From assembly GCA_003612285.1 (NCBI GenBank), contig RAYE01000031.1, forward strand, positions 1 through 61,163: 61,163 nt of DNA. The letters run 5' to 3'. The notes beneath the pieces were generated by a model. The model searched no databases. It saw nothing but the letters and a program-made list of their open reading frames with translations, and was not told the origin of the DNA. The translations under genes and the position numbers were made by a program. Shown in pieces: positions 16,094 to 25,113 of this stretch (position 1 is the stretch's first letter; each line of letters begins with the position of its first letter). This DNA is from a bacterium D16-51. GTDB taxonomy: Bacteria; Bacillota; Clostridia; Lachnospirales; Lachnospiraceae.

Positions 16094-17573
16094 TGTAGGC
16101 AAGAGCCTGATTACTGCAGGGCTGTGCAGGATTTTTTATCAGGACGGTTTCAAGACAGCGCCATTTAAGTCACAAAATATGGCGTTAAATTCTTTTATCA
16201 CAAAAGAACATCTGGAAATGGGAAGAGCGCAGGCAGTACAGGCAGACGCCTGCAAAATTGAGCCGGATGTAAGGATGAACCCAATTCTTTTAAAGCCGAC
16301 TACGGATATGGGTTCCCAGGTGGTTATCAATGGGGAAGTGGCTGGGAATATGCGTGCAATGGAATATTTTAAGAAGAAAAAAGAATATATCCCGATTGTC
16401 AGGCAGGCATATGAATCATTAGCAGCAGAATATGATATCATTGTAATAGAAGGGGCAGGGAGCCCGGCAGAAATCAATTTAAAGCAGGATGATATTGTCA
16501 ATATGGGAATGGCAAAAATAGCAGACGCCCCGGTTCTTTTAGCAGGGGATATTGACAGGGGCGGCGTTTTTGCGCAGTTAACCGGGACTCTTATGCTTCT
16601 GGAAAAGGAGGAGCAGGAACGGATTCAGGGGCTGATTATCAACAAATTTAGAGGGGACAAAAAAATACTGGAACCAGGGCTTTTGATGTTAGAAGAGAGG
16701 TGCGGGAAAAAAGTGGTCGGCGTAGTGCCGTATCTGGATGTGGAGATTGAAGAAGAAGATTCCCTGGCAGGGAGCCTGGGGCAGAAAAAACGTGGCAATG
16801 GAATTGATTTGGCTGTAATCCGTCTTCCACGGATTTCTAATTTTACAGATTTGCAGGCATTTACACTGGAGCCAGACGTATCCGTGCGGTATGCAGGAAA
16901 AGTGGCGGAGCTTGGGCAGCCGGATGTGATATTGCTTCCGGGGACAAAAAATACGGTAAAAGATATGGAATGGCTTAGGGAGTCCGGGCTGGAAACAGCA
17001 ATTTTAAGATGCCATAAAAAGGGAAGCGTTGTTTTTGGAATCTGCGGCGGGTTTCAGATGCTTGGGGAGACTATACAGGATGCTTATGGTGTTGAGGGCG
17101 GAAGCAGAATCTGCGGTCTGGGGCTTCTCCCCGTAGATACGGTATTTAAAGAGGAAAAGACAAGAACCCGGGCGCAGGGGCAGATTGAATATTTGCAGGG
17201 CAGTTTTGGGGAACTTTCTGGAAAAAAGGTAAACGGCTATGAAATTCATATGGGGCATACGGTACGGAAGAATGGGGCAGCGCCTTTTTTGGAACTAAAA
17301 GATTCTTTTCCGGATAGCAAAGAAAGGGAGACAGTAAAAGAGGATGGCTGCTTTCAGGGGACAGTGTTTGGGACATACCTGCATGGGATTTTTGATGAAG
17401 AGGAATTTAGAAGCGCTTTTGTCAGGATATTGTGCAGGAGGAAAGGGATTTCATATCAGTCAGGGGAAAAAGTAACATATCAGGAATATAAAGAGCAGCA
17501 GTTTGACAAGCTGGCACAGGAACTGAGGAACAGCCTGGATATGGACAGGATATACCGAATCATTGAGAATTAG
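16056..17573 (+). CDS. cbiP: Cobyric acid synthase CbiP
   Basis: CbiP amidates side chains b, d, e and g of adenosylcobyrinic acid diamide with glutamine and ATP. The 505-residue chain begins MAKSIMIQGTMSNVGKSLIT, a P-loop variant of the dethiobiotin synthetase type. It also has FKSQNMALNSF and GAGSPAEINL. The glutaminase domain has GICGGFQMLG with the catalytic Cys and GTYLHGIFD with the paired His. The ATG at 16056 lies inside cobD with GGAGG upstream; an in-frame ATG at 16023 has no comparable site. Confidence 0.94.
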   Translation: MAKSIMIQGTMSNVGKSLITAGLCRIFYQDGFKTAPFKSQNMALNSFITKEHLEMGRAQAVQADACKIEPDVRMNPILLKPTTDMGSQVVINGEVAGNMRAMEYFKKKKEYIPIVRQAYESLAAEYDIIVIEGAGSPAEINLKQDDIVNMGMAKIADAPVLLAGDIDRGGVFAQLTGTLMLLEKEEQERIQGLIINKFRGDKKILEPGLLMLEERCGKKVVGVVPYLDVEIEEEDSLAGSLGQKKRGNGIDLAVIRLPRISNFTDLQAFTLEPDVSVRYAGKVAELGQPDVILLPGTKNTVKDMEWLRESGLETAILRCHKKGSVVFGICGGFQMLGETIQDAYGVEGGSRICGLGLLPVDTVFKEEKTRTRAQGQIEYLQGSFGELSGKKVNGYEIHMGHTVRKNGAAPFLELKDSFPDSKERETVKEDGCFQGTVFGTYLHGIFDEEEFRSAFVRILCRRKGISYQSGEKVTYQEYKEQQFDKLAQELRNSLDMDRIYRIIEN

Positions 17574-17652
17574 GATAAATATGGGCGGCTTATTTACAGT
17601 TCTTTCGTTTTGCCAATGAATTACAGGCATGTTTAAAGTAAAGGAGGGGAAA

Positions 17653-18279
17653 ATGCAGAAATTATTGCCGGAGGAAATAGAAAAAAGAAGCTTTGAAATA
17701 ATAACAGAAGAATTGGGTGGGATTTTACTGGATGAGGAGCAGGCTTTGGTGATAAAACGGGTAATCCATACAACAGCAGATTTTGATTATGTGGAAAACC
17801 TTTGTTTTTCTGAGGGGGCTGTCAGGAAAATGCAGGAAGCAATCAAAAATGGCGCATGTATTGTAACAGATACGCAAATGGCAAAGGCCGGGATTAATAA
17901 AAAAGAGCTTTCCAGGTATGGCGGGGAGATCTTCTGCTTTATGGGAGATGAGGATGTGGCCGCCAGGGCAAAGGAAAAGGGCGGCACAAGGGCGGCGGCA
18001 AGCATGGAAAAGGCTGCTGGATTGGGGAAAGAAGTGATTTTTGCAATTGGCAATGCCCCTACAGCATTAATGCGCCTGTATGAGCTGATGCAGGAGGGGA
18101 TGGTGCGTCCAAAGGGCATTATTGGGGTTCCGGTTGGATTTGTCAATGTAGTGGAGGCAAAAGAGATGGTTTTAAAGGCAGATGTACCATACATTGTTGC
18201 AAGGGGAAGGAAGGGTGGAAGCAATGTAGCTGCGGCTGTCTGTAATGCCCTGCTCTATGGGATGGGGCGTGCATATTAA
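17653..18279 (+). CDS. cbiC: Cobalt-precorrin-8 methylmutase CbiC
   Basis: CbiC moves the C11 methyl group to C12 to give cobyrinic acid. The 208-residue protein has the catalytic His in RVIHTTADFDY near residue 38. TDTQMAKAGI, IGNAPTALMRLYEL, GVPVGFVNVVEAKE and GRKGGSNVAAAVCNALL are also family motifs. The ATG at 17653 follows GGAGGGGAAA; an in-frame ATG at 17629 lies before the ribosome site. It sits between cbiP and the adenosyltransferase fusion. Confidence 0.93.
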   Translation: MQKLLPEEIEKRSFEIITEELGGILLDEEQALVIKRVIHTTADFDYVENLCFSEGAVRKMQEAIKNGACIVTDTQMAKAGINKKELSRYGGEIFCFMGDEDVAARAKEKGGTRAAASMEKAAGLGKEVIFAIGNAPTALMRLYELMQEGMVRPKGIIGVPVGFVNVVEAKEMVLKADVPYIVARGRKGGSNVAAAVCNALLYGMGRAY

Positions 18280-18291
18280 AAAGGAGGCAGT

Positions 18292-19419
18292 ATGGAGGAA
18301 AAAAAGCTTTCGGTCAGCCTGGAGGCAGAAGAACTGAGGGAGATGATAGGGGCATATCATTTCCGTGGGGAAGACTTCTTTTCTTTGCAGTCAATAAGCC
18401 ATATGCTTTCCCCTCTTTTGCAGATAAAGGCTTATTATATATGGAAAGAAAAAGGGGAAACCGTTTCTTATGAAAAGTATGCCGTGGTATTTTTGACATT
18501 GGGGGATGGGGCAGATGCTTTACAGGAACTTTATCTTAGCAGGAACTGTTTGTCAGAGGCCTATATGATTGAATGTATTGCAATGGAACTGCTTACAAAA
18601 GCATATGGGGAATTTGTCAGGGAAATACAGGAGGAAACCGGAAAATGGGTTATGAAGCTGGATTTTTTAGGGGATACGTATCCATTGGAGTTATTGGGGG
18701 AGTTTTATAAAGAATTTGGGCAGATAGACATTACGTACAATGAAAGCTTTGTCCTGTCACCGAAGAAAAGCGTAGCTTTTTTGCTTCCGGTTACAGAAAA
18801 GAAGTTAGGGAATCCATGTAATACCTGTGATAGCTGCAGCAGCCTGGAATGTCTGTTCCGTAAAAGGGATTGCAGGAAAAGCAGAAAAGCAGGGGATAAA
18901 AAACTGATGCATCTTTATTATGGGGACGGGAAAGGGAAAACAACTGCGGCAATTGGTCTGGCAATACGTGCGGCAGGAACTGGGAAAAAAGTTCTTTTCA
19001 CACAGTTTATGAAGGGCAGCAGGAGCGGCGAATTAGAAGAATTACAGAGAATTGGGAATATTACGGTACTGCGCAGCCAAAAGCAGTTTCCATTTTATAA
19101 GGATATGACATCCGGGCAGAAAATGGAGCAGGCAGAAATCCATAACAGGATGCTGGACACAATTTTGGATGGTATCAGGCAGGGGCAGTATGATTTAATT
19201 GTCCTGGATGAAATTACCTATCCTTATCAGTGGGAACTGCTGGATAGACAAAAGTTCCAGAAGATGGCGGCAGTAGCAAAGGACACGGTGGAGCTTGTAT
19301 GTACGGGAAGAGACCCTGCTTCCTTCTTTTTGGAACATGCTGATTATATTTCAGAAATGAAATGTGTCAGGCATCCATTTGAGAAAGGAATCAGGGCGCG
19401 TGAAGGGATTGAATTTTAA
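18292..19419 (+). CDS. Fusion: MetH-activation-like domain plus corrinoid adenosyltransferase CobA/BtuR
   Basis: Residues from about 203 to 375 are an ATP:corrinoid adenosyltransferase of the CobA/BtuR type. Support comes from a P-loop YYGDGKGKTTAAIGL near residue 208, FTQFMKGSRSGE, VLDEITYPYQW and CTGRDPASFF. It adds the Co-C adenosyl ligand. Residues 1 to about 200 are different. They end in LSPKKSVAFLLPV and a cysteine cluster CNTCDSCSSLECLFRKRDC, which resembles the tail of stand-alone methionine-synthase-activation-like proteins of clostridia. The extra domain may bind or reduce the corrinoid before adenosylation. It begins after AAGGAGGCAGT, 12 bp from cbiC. The adenosyltransferase part is secure; the N-terminal assignment is tentative. 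Confidence 0.85.
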   Translation: MEEKKLSVSLEAEELREMIGAYHFRGEDFFSLQSISHMLSPLLQIKAYYIWKEKGETVSYEKYAVVFLTLGDGADALQELYLSRNCLSEAYMIECIAMELLTKAYGEFVREIQEETGKWVMKLDFLGDTYPLELLGEFYKEFGQIDITYNESFVLSPKKSVAFLLPVTEKKLGNPCNTCDSCSSLECLFRKRDCRKSRKAGDKKLMHLYYGDGKGKTTAAIGLAIRAAGTGKKVLFTQFMKGSRSGELEELQRIGNITVLRSQKQFPFYKDMTSGQKMEQAEIHNRMLDTILDGIRQGQYDLIVLDEITYPYQWELLDRQKFQKMAAVAKDTVELVCTGRDPASFFLEHADYISEMKCVRHPFEKGIRAREGIEF

Positions 19420-20813
19420 AACAGCTGGCTTAACAGCCCGATTGCTTTCGAAATCTGTTCTAAGGCCAGGCCGGAGTAGTTCAGGACAAGGGTATGTTCT
19501 GTGATTTCAGGCGCTGCCTCCAGGTAATATTGTGAAAGGCAGGCAAGATGTATGCTATGCTGTGCAGCAGCCTGCAAAAGTTCTGCATCTGTCATTTGGG
19601 TATCAATATCCATCAGAAAATGAAGTCCGGCGTCTTCTCCAGAGATTTTTATGTGGGAGGAAAACGGGCTTTTATGCAGTGCATCTAAAAAAGCATCCCG
19701 TACATTTTTATAGTGGGTGCGCATCCTGTTGATATGTTTTTCAAAATAGCCGCCAGACAGGAAACGGGCAAGTGTATACTGCTCAAAGTTGGAAACAGTA
19801 CAGGAATAAAAATGGAAACGCCTGTAAAATTCTTCCAGAAGATGTTTTGGCAGTATCATATAGCTTAAACGGACTGTGGAAGAAAGGCTTTTGGTAAAGG
19901 TGTTGATATAGATTACCTTCTCTGACTGGTCAATGCTTTGCAGCGCAGGGATTGGCTGGCCTGACAGGCGAAATTCAGAGTCGTAATCATCCTCAATAAT
20001 ATAGCGGCCTTTTTCCCGTGCAGCCCAGGCAAGCAGTTCATAGCGGCGGCTGATGGATGTGACAATCCCGGTCGGATAATGGTGGGAAGGGGTAATATGG
20101 GCAATGTCTGCATGGGAGGCTTCTAACGCAGAAATATCAATTCCATGCCGGTCAAGAGGGACTGCCTGGTAACGGACCTGATGGCATTCATAGATTTTGG
20201 CAAGCTTTTGGTAGCCTGGGTTTTCAACTGCATAGATTTTGTTAAAACCAAGGAGCTGGATTAAAAGCCCGTACAGATATTCTGTCCCTGCCCCAATAAT
20301 CACCTGTTCTGGCGACACGTCCAGATTGCGGAATGCTTTTACATGGCTGCAGATGGCATGGCGCAGTTCCATGATGCCGCCGCATGGAGGCGAAATCATA
20401 AGTTCCCTGCTTTTTTCAGAAATAGTTTCCCGGATTAGTTTTGCCCAGATAGAAAAAGGAAAATTATCCGGGTTTGTCTGGTTATTTACAAGGTCAAGCT
20501 GGCAGGGAGGCTTATCTGTGGCAATACAGAAATTATCTGGGGAAATTGCAGGCGTATTGGCAGAAGGCGCTGTAATTTCTGTTATATAGAACCCTTTTTT
20601 CGGGAGGGAATAAATATACCCTTCCGATTGGAGCTGGGCATAGGCGTTTTCTACAGTAATTGTACTTATGCCCAGATTTTTTGCAAAGCTGCGCTTGGAG
20701 GGCAGTTTTGTCCCGGCAGTTAATTTGCCGGATAATATGTCGTTTTTTAAGCATTTATAAAGATGGATATAGAGGCAGTCTGACCCTGTATCCGTAAAAG
20801 AATATGTCAGCAT
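19416..20813 (-). CDS. pdxR: MocR/PdxR-type transcription regulator of PLP synthesis
   Basis: This 465-residue GntR/MocR protein has an N-terminal winged helix (residues about 10-78: LPSKRSFAKNLGISTITVEN then AYAQLQSEGYIY). A fold-type I aminotransferase domain follows. The PLP lysine is in INTFTKSLSSTVRLSYM, and EDDYDSEFR precedes it. PdxR proteins sense PLP and control pdxS-pdxT, which lie divergently 280 bp away, so the name is strongly suggested by context. Its stop codon overlaps that of the convergent adenosyltransferase. CobD is also PLP-dependent. Confidence 0.85.
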   Translation of the reverse strand: MLTYSFTDTGSDCLYIHLYKCLKNDILSGKLTAGTKLPSKRSFAKNLGISTITVENAYAQLQSEGYIYSLPKKGFYITEITAPSANTPAISPDNFCIATDKPPCQLDLVNNQTNPDNFPFSIWAKLIRETISEKSRELMISPPCGGIMELRHAICSHVKAFRNLDVSPEQVIIGAGTEYLYGLLIQLLGFNKIYAVENPGYQKLAKIYECHQVRYQAVPLDRHGIDISALEASHADIAHITPSHHYPTGIVTSISRRYELLAWAAREKGRYIIEDDYDSEFRLSGQPIPALQSIDQSEKVIYINTFTKSLSSTVRLSYMILPKHLLEEFYRRFHFYSCTVSNFEQYTLARFLSGGYFEKHINRMRTHYKNVRDAFLDALHKSPFSSHIKISGEDAGLHFLMDIDTQMTDAELLQAAAQHSIHLACLSQYYLEAAPEITEHTLVLNYSGLALEQISKAIGLLSQLF

Positions 20814-20832
20814 TTTTCACTATACTCCTTTT

Positions 20833-20850
20833 CTGGCCATACTGGCTATA
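20833..20850. promoter_or_regulatory. Candidate PdxR operator
   Basis: Two adjacent 9-bp direct repeats, CTGGCCATA and CTGGCTATA, lie just upstream of pdxR in the pdxR-pdxS gap. MocR regulators commonly bind direct repeats in such divergent gaps. A reverse-strand TTGACC at about 20873-20878 could be a -35 element for pdxR. The element calls are inferences. Confidence 0.4.
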
Positions 20851-20978
20851 TTTGAATTGGGTATTTTAATATGGTCAAATGTTATTATAATAAAGTGCGT
20901 GGGCTTTGTAAATAGTAACAAATTGTATTAGGAACAATAAAGCAAAAGAGAACGAGGTTCACCTTGCAGAAATGAGGT

Positions 20979-21081
20979 AAAGGGTGAAAGAAAAAAAGAA
21001 GAAAGGGTAAAATGCAAACACACATCTTTCACCCTTTGTGTTTGCGCCTCAAATGCAAACGCAGGCGTTTTCGTTTGAGGC
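20979..21081 (+). promoter_or_regulatory. Two perfect stem-loops in the pdxS leader
   Basis: AAAGGGTGAAAG (20979-20990) pairs with CTTTCACCCTTT (21026-21037), a perfect 12-bp stem. A second stem, GCCTCAAA...AAACG / CGTTT...TTTGAGGC, spans 21046-21081 and ends 12 bases before the pdxS ATG, partly covering the only GAGG near the start. It may control transcription or translation of pdxST. No known riboswitch class was recognised. Confidence 0.55.
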
Positions 21082-21093
21082 TTGGTGCAAATT

Positions 21094-21966
21094 ATGAGTA
21101 AGCAATATGAATTAAATAAGGAACTGGCACAGATGTTAAAAGGCGGCGTCATTATGGATGTAACTACGCCAGAGCAGGCAGAAATTGCCCAGAATGCAGG
21201 AGCTTGTGCCGTTATGGCTTTGGAGAGGATTCCTGCGGACATCCGCGCAGCAGGCGGGGTTTCCCGGATGAGCGACCCTAAAATGATACGTGGGATTCAG
21301 GAGGCAGTATCTATCCCTGTTATGGCAAAGTGCCGGATTGGACACTTTGTAGAAGCACAGATTTTGGAAGCAATTGAAATTGATTACATAGATGAAAGCG
21401 AAGTGCTGTCCCCGGCAGATGATGTTTACCATATTGATAAGACACAGTTTAAGGTGCCGTTTGTCTGTGGGGCAAAGGATTTAGGGGAAGCGCTGCGCAG
21501 GATTAATGAAGGGGCTTCAATGATACGGACAAAGGGGGAGCCGGGAACAGGCGATGTTGTGCAGGCAGTACGCCATATGCGTATGATGAACAGTGCAATT
21601 GCACGGATTACTTCTATGCGTGAAGATGAACTCTTTAATGAGGCAAAAGAGATGTGCGTGCCATATGAACTGGTAAAGTATGTGCATGACAACGGCAGGC
21701 TTCCAGTTGTGAATTTTGCGGCAGGCGGAGTTGCAACTCCTGCGGATGCGGCTTTGATGATGCAGCTTGGGGCGGAAGGTGTATTTGTCGGTTCTGGCAT
21801 CTTTAAATCTGGAAACCCTGCAAAAAGGGCGGATGCGATCGTGAAAGCGGTTACAAATTATCAGGATGCTTCTTTGATTGCAGAACTTTCTGCTGATTTG
21901 GGGGAAGCGATGGTTGGCATTAATGAAGATGAAATTGAGCTTTTGATGGCAGAGCGTGGTAAATAA
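21094..21966 (+). CDS. pdxS: Pyridoxal 5'-phosphate synthase subunit PdxS
   Basis: PdxS is the synthase subunit that makes PLP from ribose 5-phosphate, glyceraldehyde 3-phosphate and ammonia from PdxT. It forms a dodecamer of TIM barrels. The 290-residue length matches the family. [32 protein letters not shown], and [13 protein letters not shown] with an active-site lysine are present, as are [18 protein letters not shown] and [23 protein letters not shown] 21094 is preferred over TTG 21082. pdxT follows 16 bp downstream. Confidence 0.96.
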   Translation: MSKQYELNKELAQMLKGGVIMDVTTPEQAEIAQNAGACAVMALERIPADIRAAGGVSRMSDPKMIRGIQEAVSIPVMAKCRIGHFVEAQILEAIEIDYIDESEVLSPADDVYHIDKTQFKVPFVCGAKDLGEALRRINEGASMIRTKGEPGTGDVVQAVRHMRMMNSAIARITSMREDELFNEAKEMCVPYELVKYVHDNGRLPVVNFAAGGVATPADAALMMQLGAEGVFVGSGIFKSGNPAKRADAIVKAVTNYQDASLIAELSADLGEAMVGINEDEIELLMAERGK

Positions 21967-21982
21967 AGGAGCAGGTGATACA

Positions 21983-22543
21983 ATGACGGTTGCAGTGTTG
22001 GCGGTACAGGGGGCTTTTGCAGAACATGGGGCAATGCTTGAAGAGCTTGGCGCGCAGGTGTTTGAACTGCGTAAGGCAGAGGATTTGGAGAGGCATTTTG
22101 ATGGGCTGGTGCTTCCTGGAGGGGAGAGTACAGTACAGGGAAAACTTTTGCGGGAGCTTGGCATGTTTGGCCTGCTTCAAAAAAAGATTGAGGAAGGGAT
22201 GCCGGTACTTGCGACCTGTGCAGGTTTAATCCTTCTTGCAAAAGAACTTTCCAATGATACAGGAAGGTATTTTTGTACACTTCCTGTAACAGTAAAGAGG
22301 AATGCTTATGGCAGGCAGCTCGGCAGTTTTTTTTATGAAGGGGAAATCAAGGGGATTGGGCAGTACCCGATGGAATTTATCCGGGCGCCATATATTGAAT
22401 CGGTGGATAAGGAGGTTTATGTATTGGCAGAAGTAGAAGGAAAGATTGTTGCCGTTCAGTATAAAAACCAGCTTGCTATGTCATTCCATCCGGAGCTGAC
22501 AAAAGATTCCAGAATACATAAAAAATTTTTGGATATGATTTAA
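21983..22543 (+). CDS. pdxT: Pyridoxal 5'-phosphate synthase glutaminase subunit PdxT
   Basis: PdxT hydrolyses glutamine and channels ammonia to PdxS. The 186-residue class I glutaminase has LPGGESTVQGKLL, the nucleophile Cys in LATCAGLILLAKE, and the His-Glu pair in SFHPELTKDSRIHKKFLDMI. The ATG at 21983 follows AAAGGAGCAGGTG. A terminator lies just after the gene, which closes a two-gene operon. Confidence 0.95.
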   Translation: MTVAVLAVQGAFAEHGAMLEELGAQVFELRKAEDLERHFDGLVLPGGESTVQGKLLRELGMFGLLQKKIEEGMPVLATCAGLILLAKELSNDTGRYFCTLPVTVKRNAYGRQLGSFFYEGEIKGIGQYPMEFIRAPYIESVDKEVYVLAEVEGKIVAVQYKNQLAMSFHPELTKDSRIHKKFLDMI

Positions 22544-22564
22544 AGTGTTACTTCATATTAAGAT

Positions 22565-22598
22565 AAGAGGGTATTGCCTGCAGTGCCCTCTTGTTTGT
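22565..22598 (+). terminator. Intrinsic terminator after pdxT
   Basis: AAGAGGGTA (22565-22573) and TGCCCTCTT (22584-22592) form a 9-bp stem with one wobble pair, followed by GTTTGT. It separates pdxST from the hybrid kinase gene. Confidence 0.6.
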
Positions 22599-22674
22599 CG
22601 TTGGAAGAAATGTTATGATATTACACAGGAAAAAGAATCTAAGGCGTAAATTTTATACAAAGGGGTGAGGCGGC

Positions 22675-25104
22675 ATGCCAAAAGAAGATACGTCACGGTT
22701 AGAGGATAAGTCAGCAGGCAATTTAAAAAATTTAGAAGATATTATGAGCAAGGTAATGCGCCAGAATGGCCTGCGGGTTTGGAAACTGGATATGGCGGGG
22801 CACAGGATGGAAGGCGTAAGTGGTTTTGGGAGGGAAAATTTTTTTGAGGTACAGGAAAAAGATATACAGAATGTACCGGAAGCATTATTTGAACAGGAAA
22901 TGATTTTAGAAGAAGATTGGGAAAGATGCCGGCAGATGTTTGAGGAGCTTTATAATGGGCAGGAGCATACGCGGGTCCAGTGCCGTACCTGGTCTAATAA
23001 GGCCCAGGATTATGTATGGTATGAATATAATTTCTCAATTATTGAAAAAGAAAATGGTATCCCGGTACGGGCAATTGGTACAAGCAGGGATATTTCTTAC
23101 CAGAAAAGGATAGAACAGATTTATGAGGAAGAGCAGAAAATCCTTTTGACGGCGGATGATTCCATGATTGCATTCAGCCGTGTAAACCTGACAAAGAACA
23201 AGTTAGAAAGGATGATTGTAAAAGGGAAGGATTTTCCATTTGACAATACAGCAGATTTTTTGGATTTCCGTAAAAGGGCGATGTGCTTTTTTGACGATAT
23301 CCAGTTATCAGACCAGGAAAACTATGAGCTTTCTGTAGAGGGGCTGTTTGAACTGTATAAATCCGGCATACAGGAAATTGAAAAATATTATATTGCAAAG
23401 CGTAAGGGGAAACAGCAGTACATATGTGTAAAAGTAAATGGCAGGATATTAGAGCATCCCGGAAGCGGGGAAGTGATTGCATTTTTTTACAACAGGGATG
23501 ATACGCCGGCATATACCAACCAATTGACAACAAAGGCAATTCTGGAAAGGGATTATGACATGGCAGGGGTGATTTATGCTAATACAGGGCAATACTGTAT
23601 TATTACGGGGATAGGCCATCTGTCAGGGGACGATCTGCCAATTGTTGATTATGATACGGAACTTCAGAATTTTTATTCCTGCATGGAAAAGGAAGAGGCG
23701 GACAGTTTGACGGATGCAGCAAGCTATGAACGAGTCTGCCGGGAGCTGAAAGAGGCGCCTCTTTATAGTGTGGAATTTGATATGCGGGAGAGAGGGATTG
23801 TCAGAAGGAAGCTGCTTCGGTTCAACTATATCAGCAATAAGCTGCATTTGATTCTGGCAACCCGTATTGATATCAGTGATGTGGTGCAGCGGGAAAAGGA
23901 GAAACAGCACCAGTTAGAGGGGGCTTTGGATGAAGCGGAAAAGGCAAATAATGCAAAAACAGAATTTTTAAGGACAGTAAGCCATGAAGTCAGGACGCCA
24001 ATGAATGTAATTATGGGAATGGTTCAGCTTGCAAAAGAAGAGAGGGAGAACCATACCGCGGTAATGGAGTATATTGATGAAATTGGCGTTTCAGGAAGAT
24101 ACCTGCTTAATCTGCTGAACAATGTGCTTGATATGTCAAAAATTGAGAGTGGCGAATTTTCCCTGCATCCGCAGAGATACTCTTTTGACGATTTGAAAAA
24201 GAATGCTACGGCGCTGTTTATGCCAATGTGTGAACAAAAGCAGATTCATTTTGAGGTCAGGGATTTTGCGGCCCATAAAATGGTTGTAGATAAAATGCGC
24301 CTTCATCAGGTGGTTTTTAATCTGTTAAATAATGCAGTAAAATATACGGATATTGGTGGTGAGATTTTACTGATTTACCGGACAAAAGCTTATGGGGATA
24401 ATGTGCAGGCAGAAATTGTCGTACAGGATAATGGAATTGGGATGAGCCAGGAATTCCAGAAACATATGTATAAGCCGTTTGTCCAGGAAAATAACCAGGT
24501 AGTAGCGGCAATGCAGGGGACAGGGCTCGGCCTTTCCATTGTAAAGGGGATTGTAGATAAAATGGATGGGGAGCTTACCGTAAAAAGCGATATGGGGAAA
24601 GGGACGGCATTTTGCATCCGTATTACAGGACCGCGTGTCTTTGAGGCAGAATCTCCGTCCCAAGAGGAAGCGTTCCATGACAAGATTGATTTTACTGGAA
24701 AGACAATCCTAGTTGCGGAAGACCATGACCTGAACCAGCGTATTATTACGAAGCTGTTGAAAAATAAAGGTGCGGAGGTGATTATTGCAGATAATGGGAA
24801 GGCTGCGGTAGATTATTTTAAGGCAGGGCAGGAATACAGCATAGACGCTGTATTGATGGATGTGAGGATGCCGATTATGGATGGGCTGCACGCAGCGGGG
24901 ATGATACGCAGCCTTGACAGGGAGGATGCAAAAACTGTTCCGATTATAGCGATGACGGCAAATGCTTATGATGAAGACAGGGAAAAGTCGAATGCCGCAG
25001 GGATGGACGGGCACCTTTCCAAACCGATTGATATTGGCATGCTGTATGAGACATTACATAATTTTTTTGAGGTGAAGGGCGAAAGAAAAAAGAGGAAAGG
25101 ATAA
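22675..25104 (+). CDS. Soluble hybrid histidine kinase with PAS-like input
   Basis: This 809-residue protein has no membrane segment, so it should sense a cytoplasmic signal. The N-terminal half contains a PAS-like region (about residues 30-150, ending RAIGTSRDISYQKRIEQI) and a second less clear sensory region to about 410. The kinase core has the phospho-acceptor His437 in VSHEVRTPMN. ATP-binding boxes are NLLNNAVKYT, DNGIGMS and GTGLGLSIVKG. A C-terminal receiver domain (about 680-805) has Asp729 in LMDVRMPIMDG and the conserved Lys in GHLSKPID. No output domain or adjacent response regulator is visible, so the partner is unknown. RBS: AAAGGGGTGAGG. Confidence 0.9.
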   Translation: MPKEDTSRLEDKSAGNLKNLEDIMSKVMRQNGLRVWKLDMAGHRMEGVSGFGRENFFEVQEKDIQNVPEALFEQEMILEEDWERCRQMFEELYNGQEHTRVQCRTWSNKAQDYVWYEYNFSIIEKENGIPVRAIGTSRDISYQKRIEQIYEEEQKILLTADDSMIAFSRVNLTKNKLERMIVKGKDFPFDNTADFLDFRKRAMCFFDDIQLSDQENYELSVEGLFELYKSGIQEIEKYYIAKRKGKQQYICVKVNGRILEHPGSGEVIAFFYNRDDTPAYTNQLTTKAILERDYDMAGVIYANTGQYCIITGIGHLSGDDLPIVDYDTELQNFYSCMEKEEADSLTDAASYERVCRELKEAPLYSVEFDMRERGIVRRKLLRFNYISNKLHLILATRIDISDVVQREKEKQHQLEGALDEAEKANNAKTEFLRTVSHEVRTPMNVIMGMVQLAKEERENHTAVMEYIDEIGVSGRYLLNLLNNVLDMSKIESGEFSLHPQRYSFDDLKKNATALFMPMCEQKQIHFEVRDFAAHKMVVDKMRLHQVVFNLLNNAVKYTDIGGEILLIYRTKAYGDNVQAEIVVQDNGIGMSQEFQKHMYKPFVQENNQVVAAMQGTGLGLSIVKGIVDKMDGELTVKSDMGKGTAFCIRITGPRVFEAESPSQEEAFHDKIDFTGKTILVAEDHDLNQRIITKLLKNKGAEVIIADNGKAAVDYFKAGQEYSIDAVLMDVRMPIMDGLHAAGMIRSLDREDAKTVPIIAMTANAYDEDREKSNAAGMDGHLSKPIDIGMLYETLHNFFEVKGERKKRKG

Positions 25105-25113
25105 TATGCAAAA

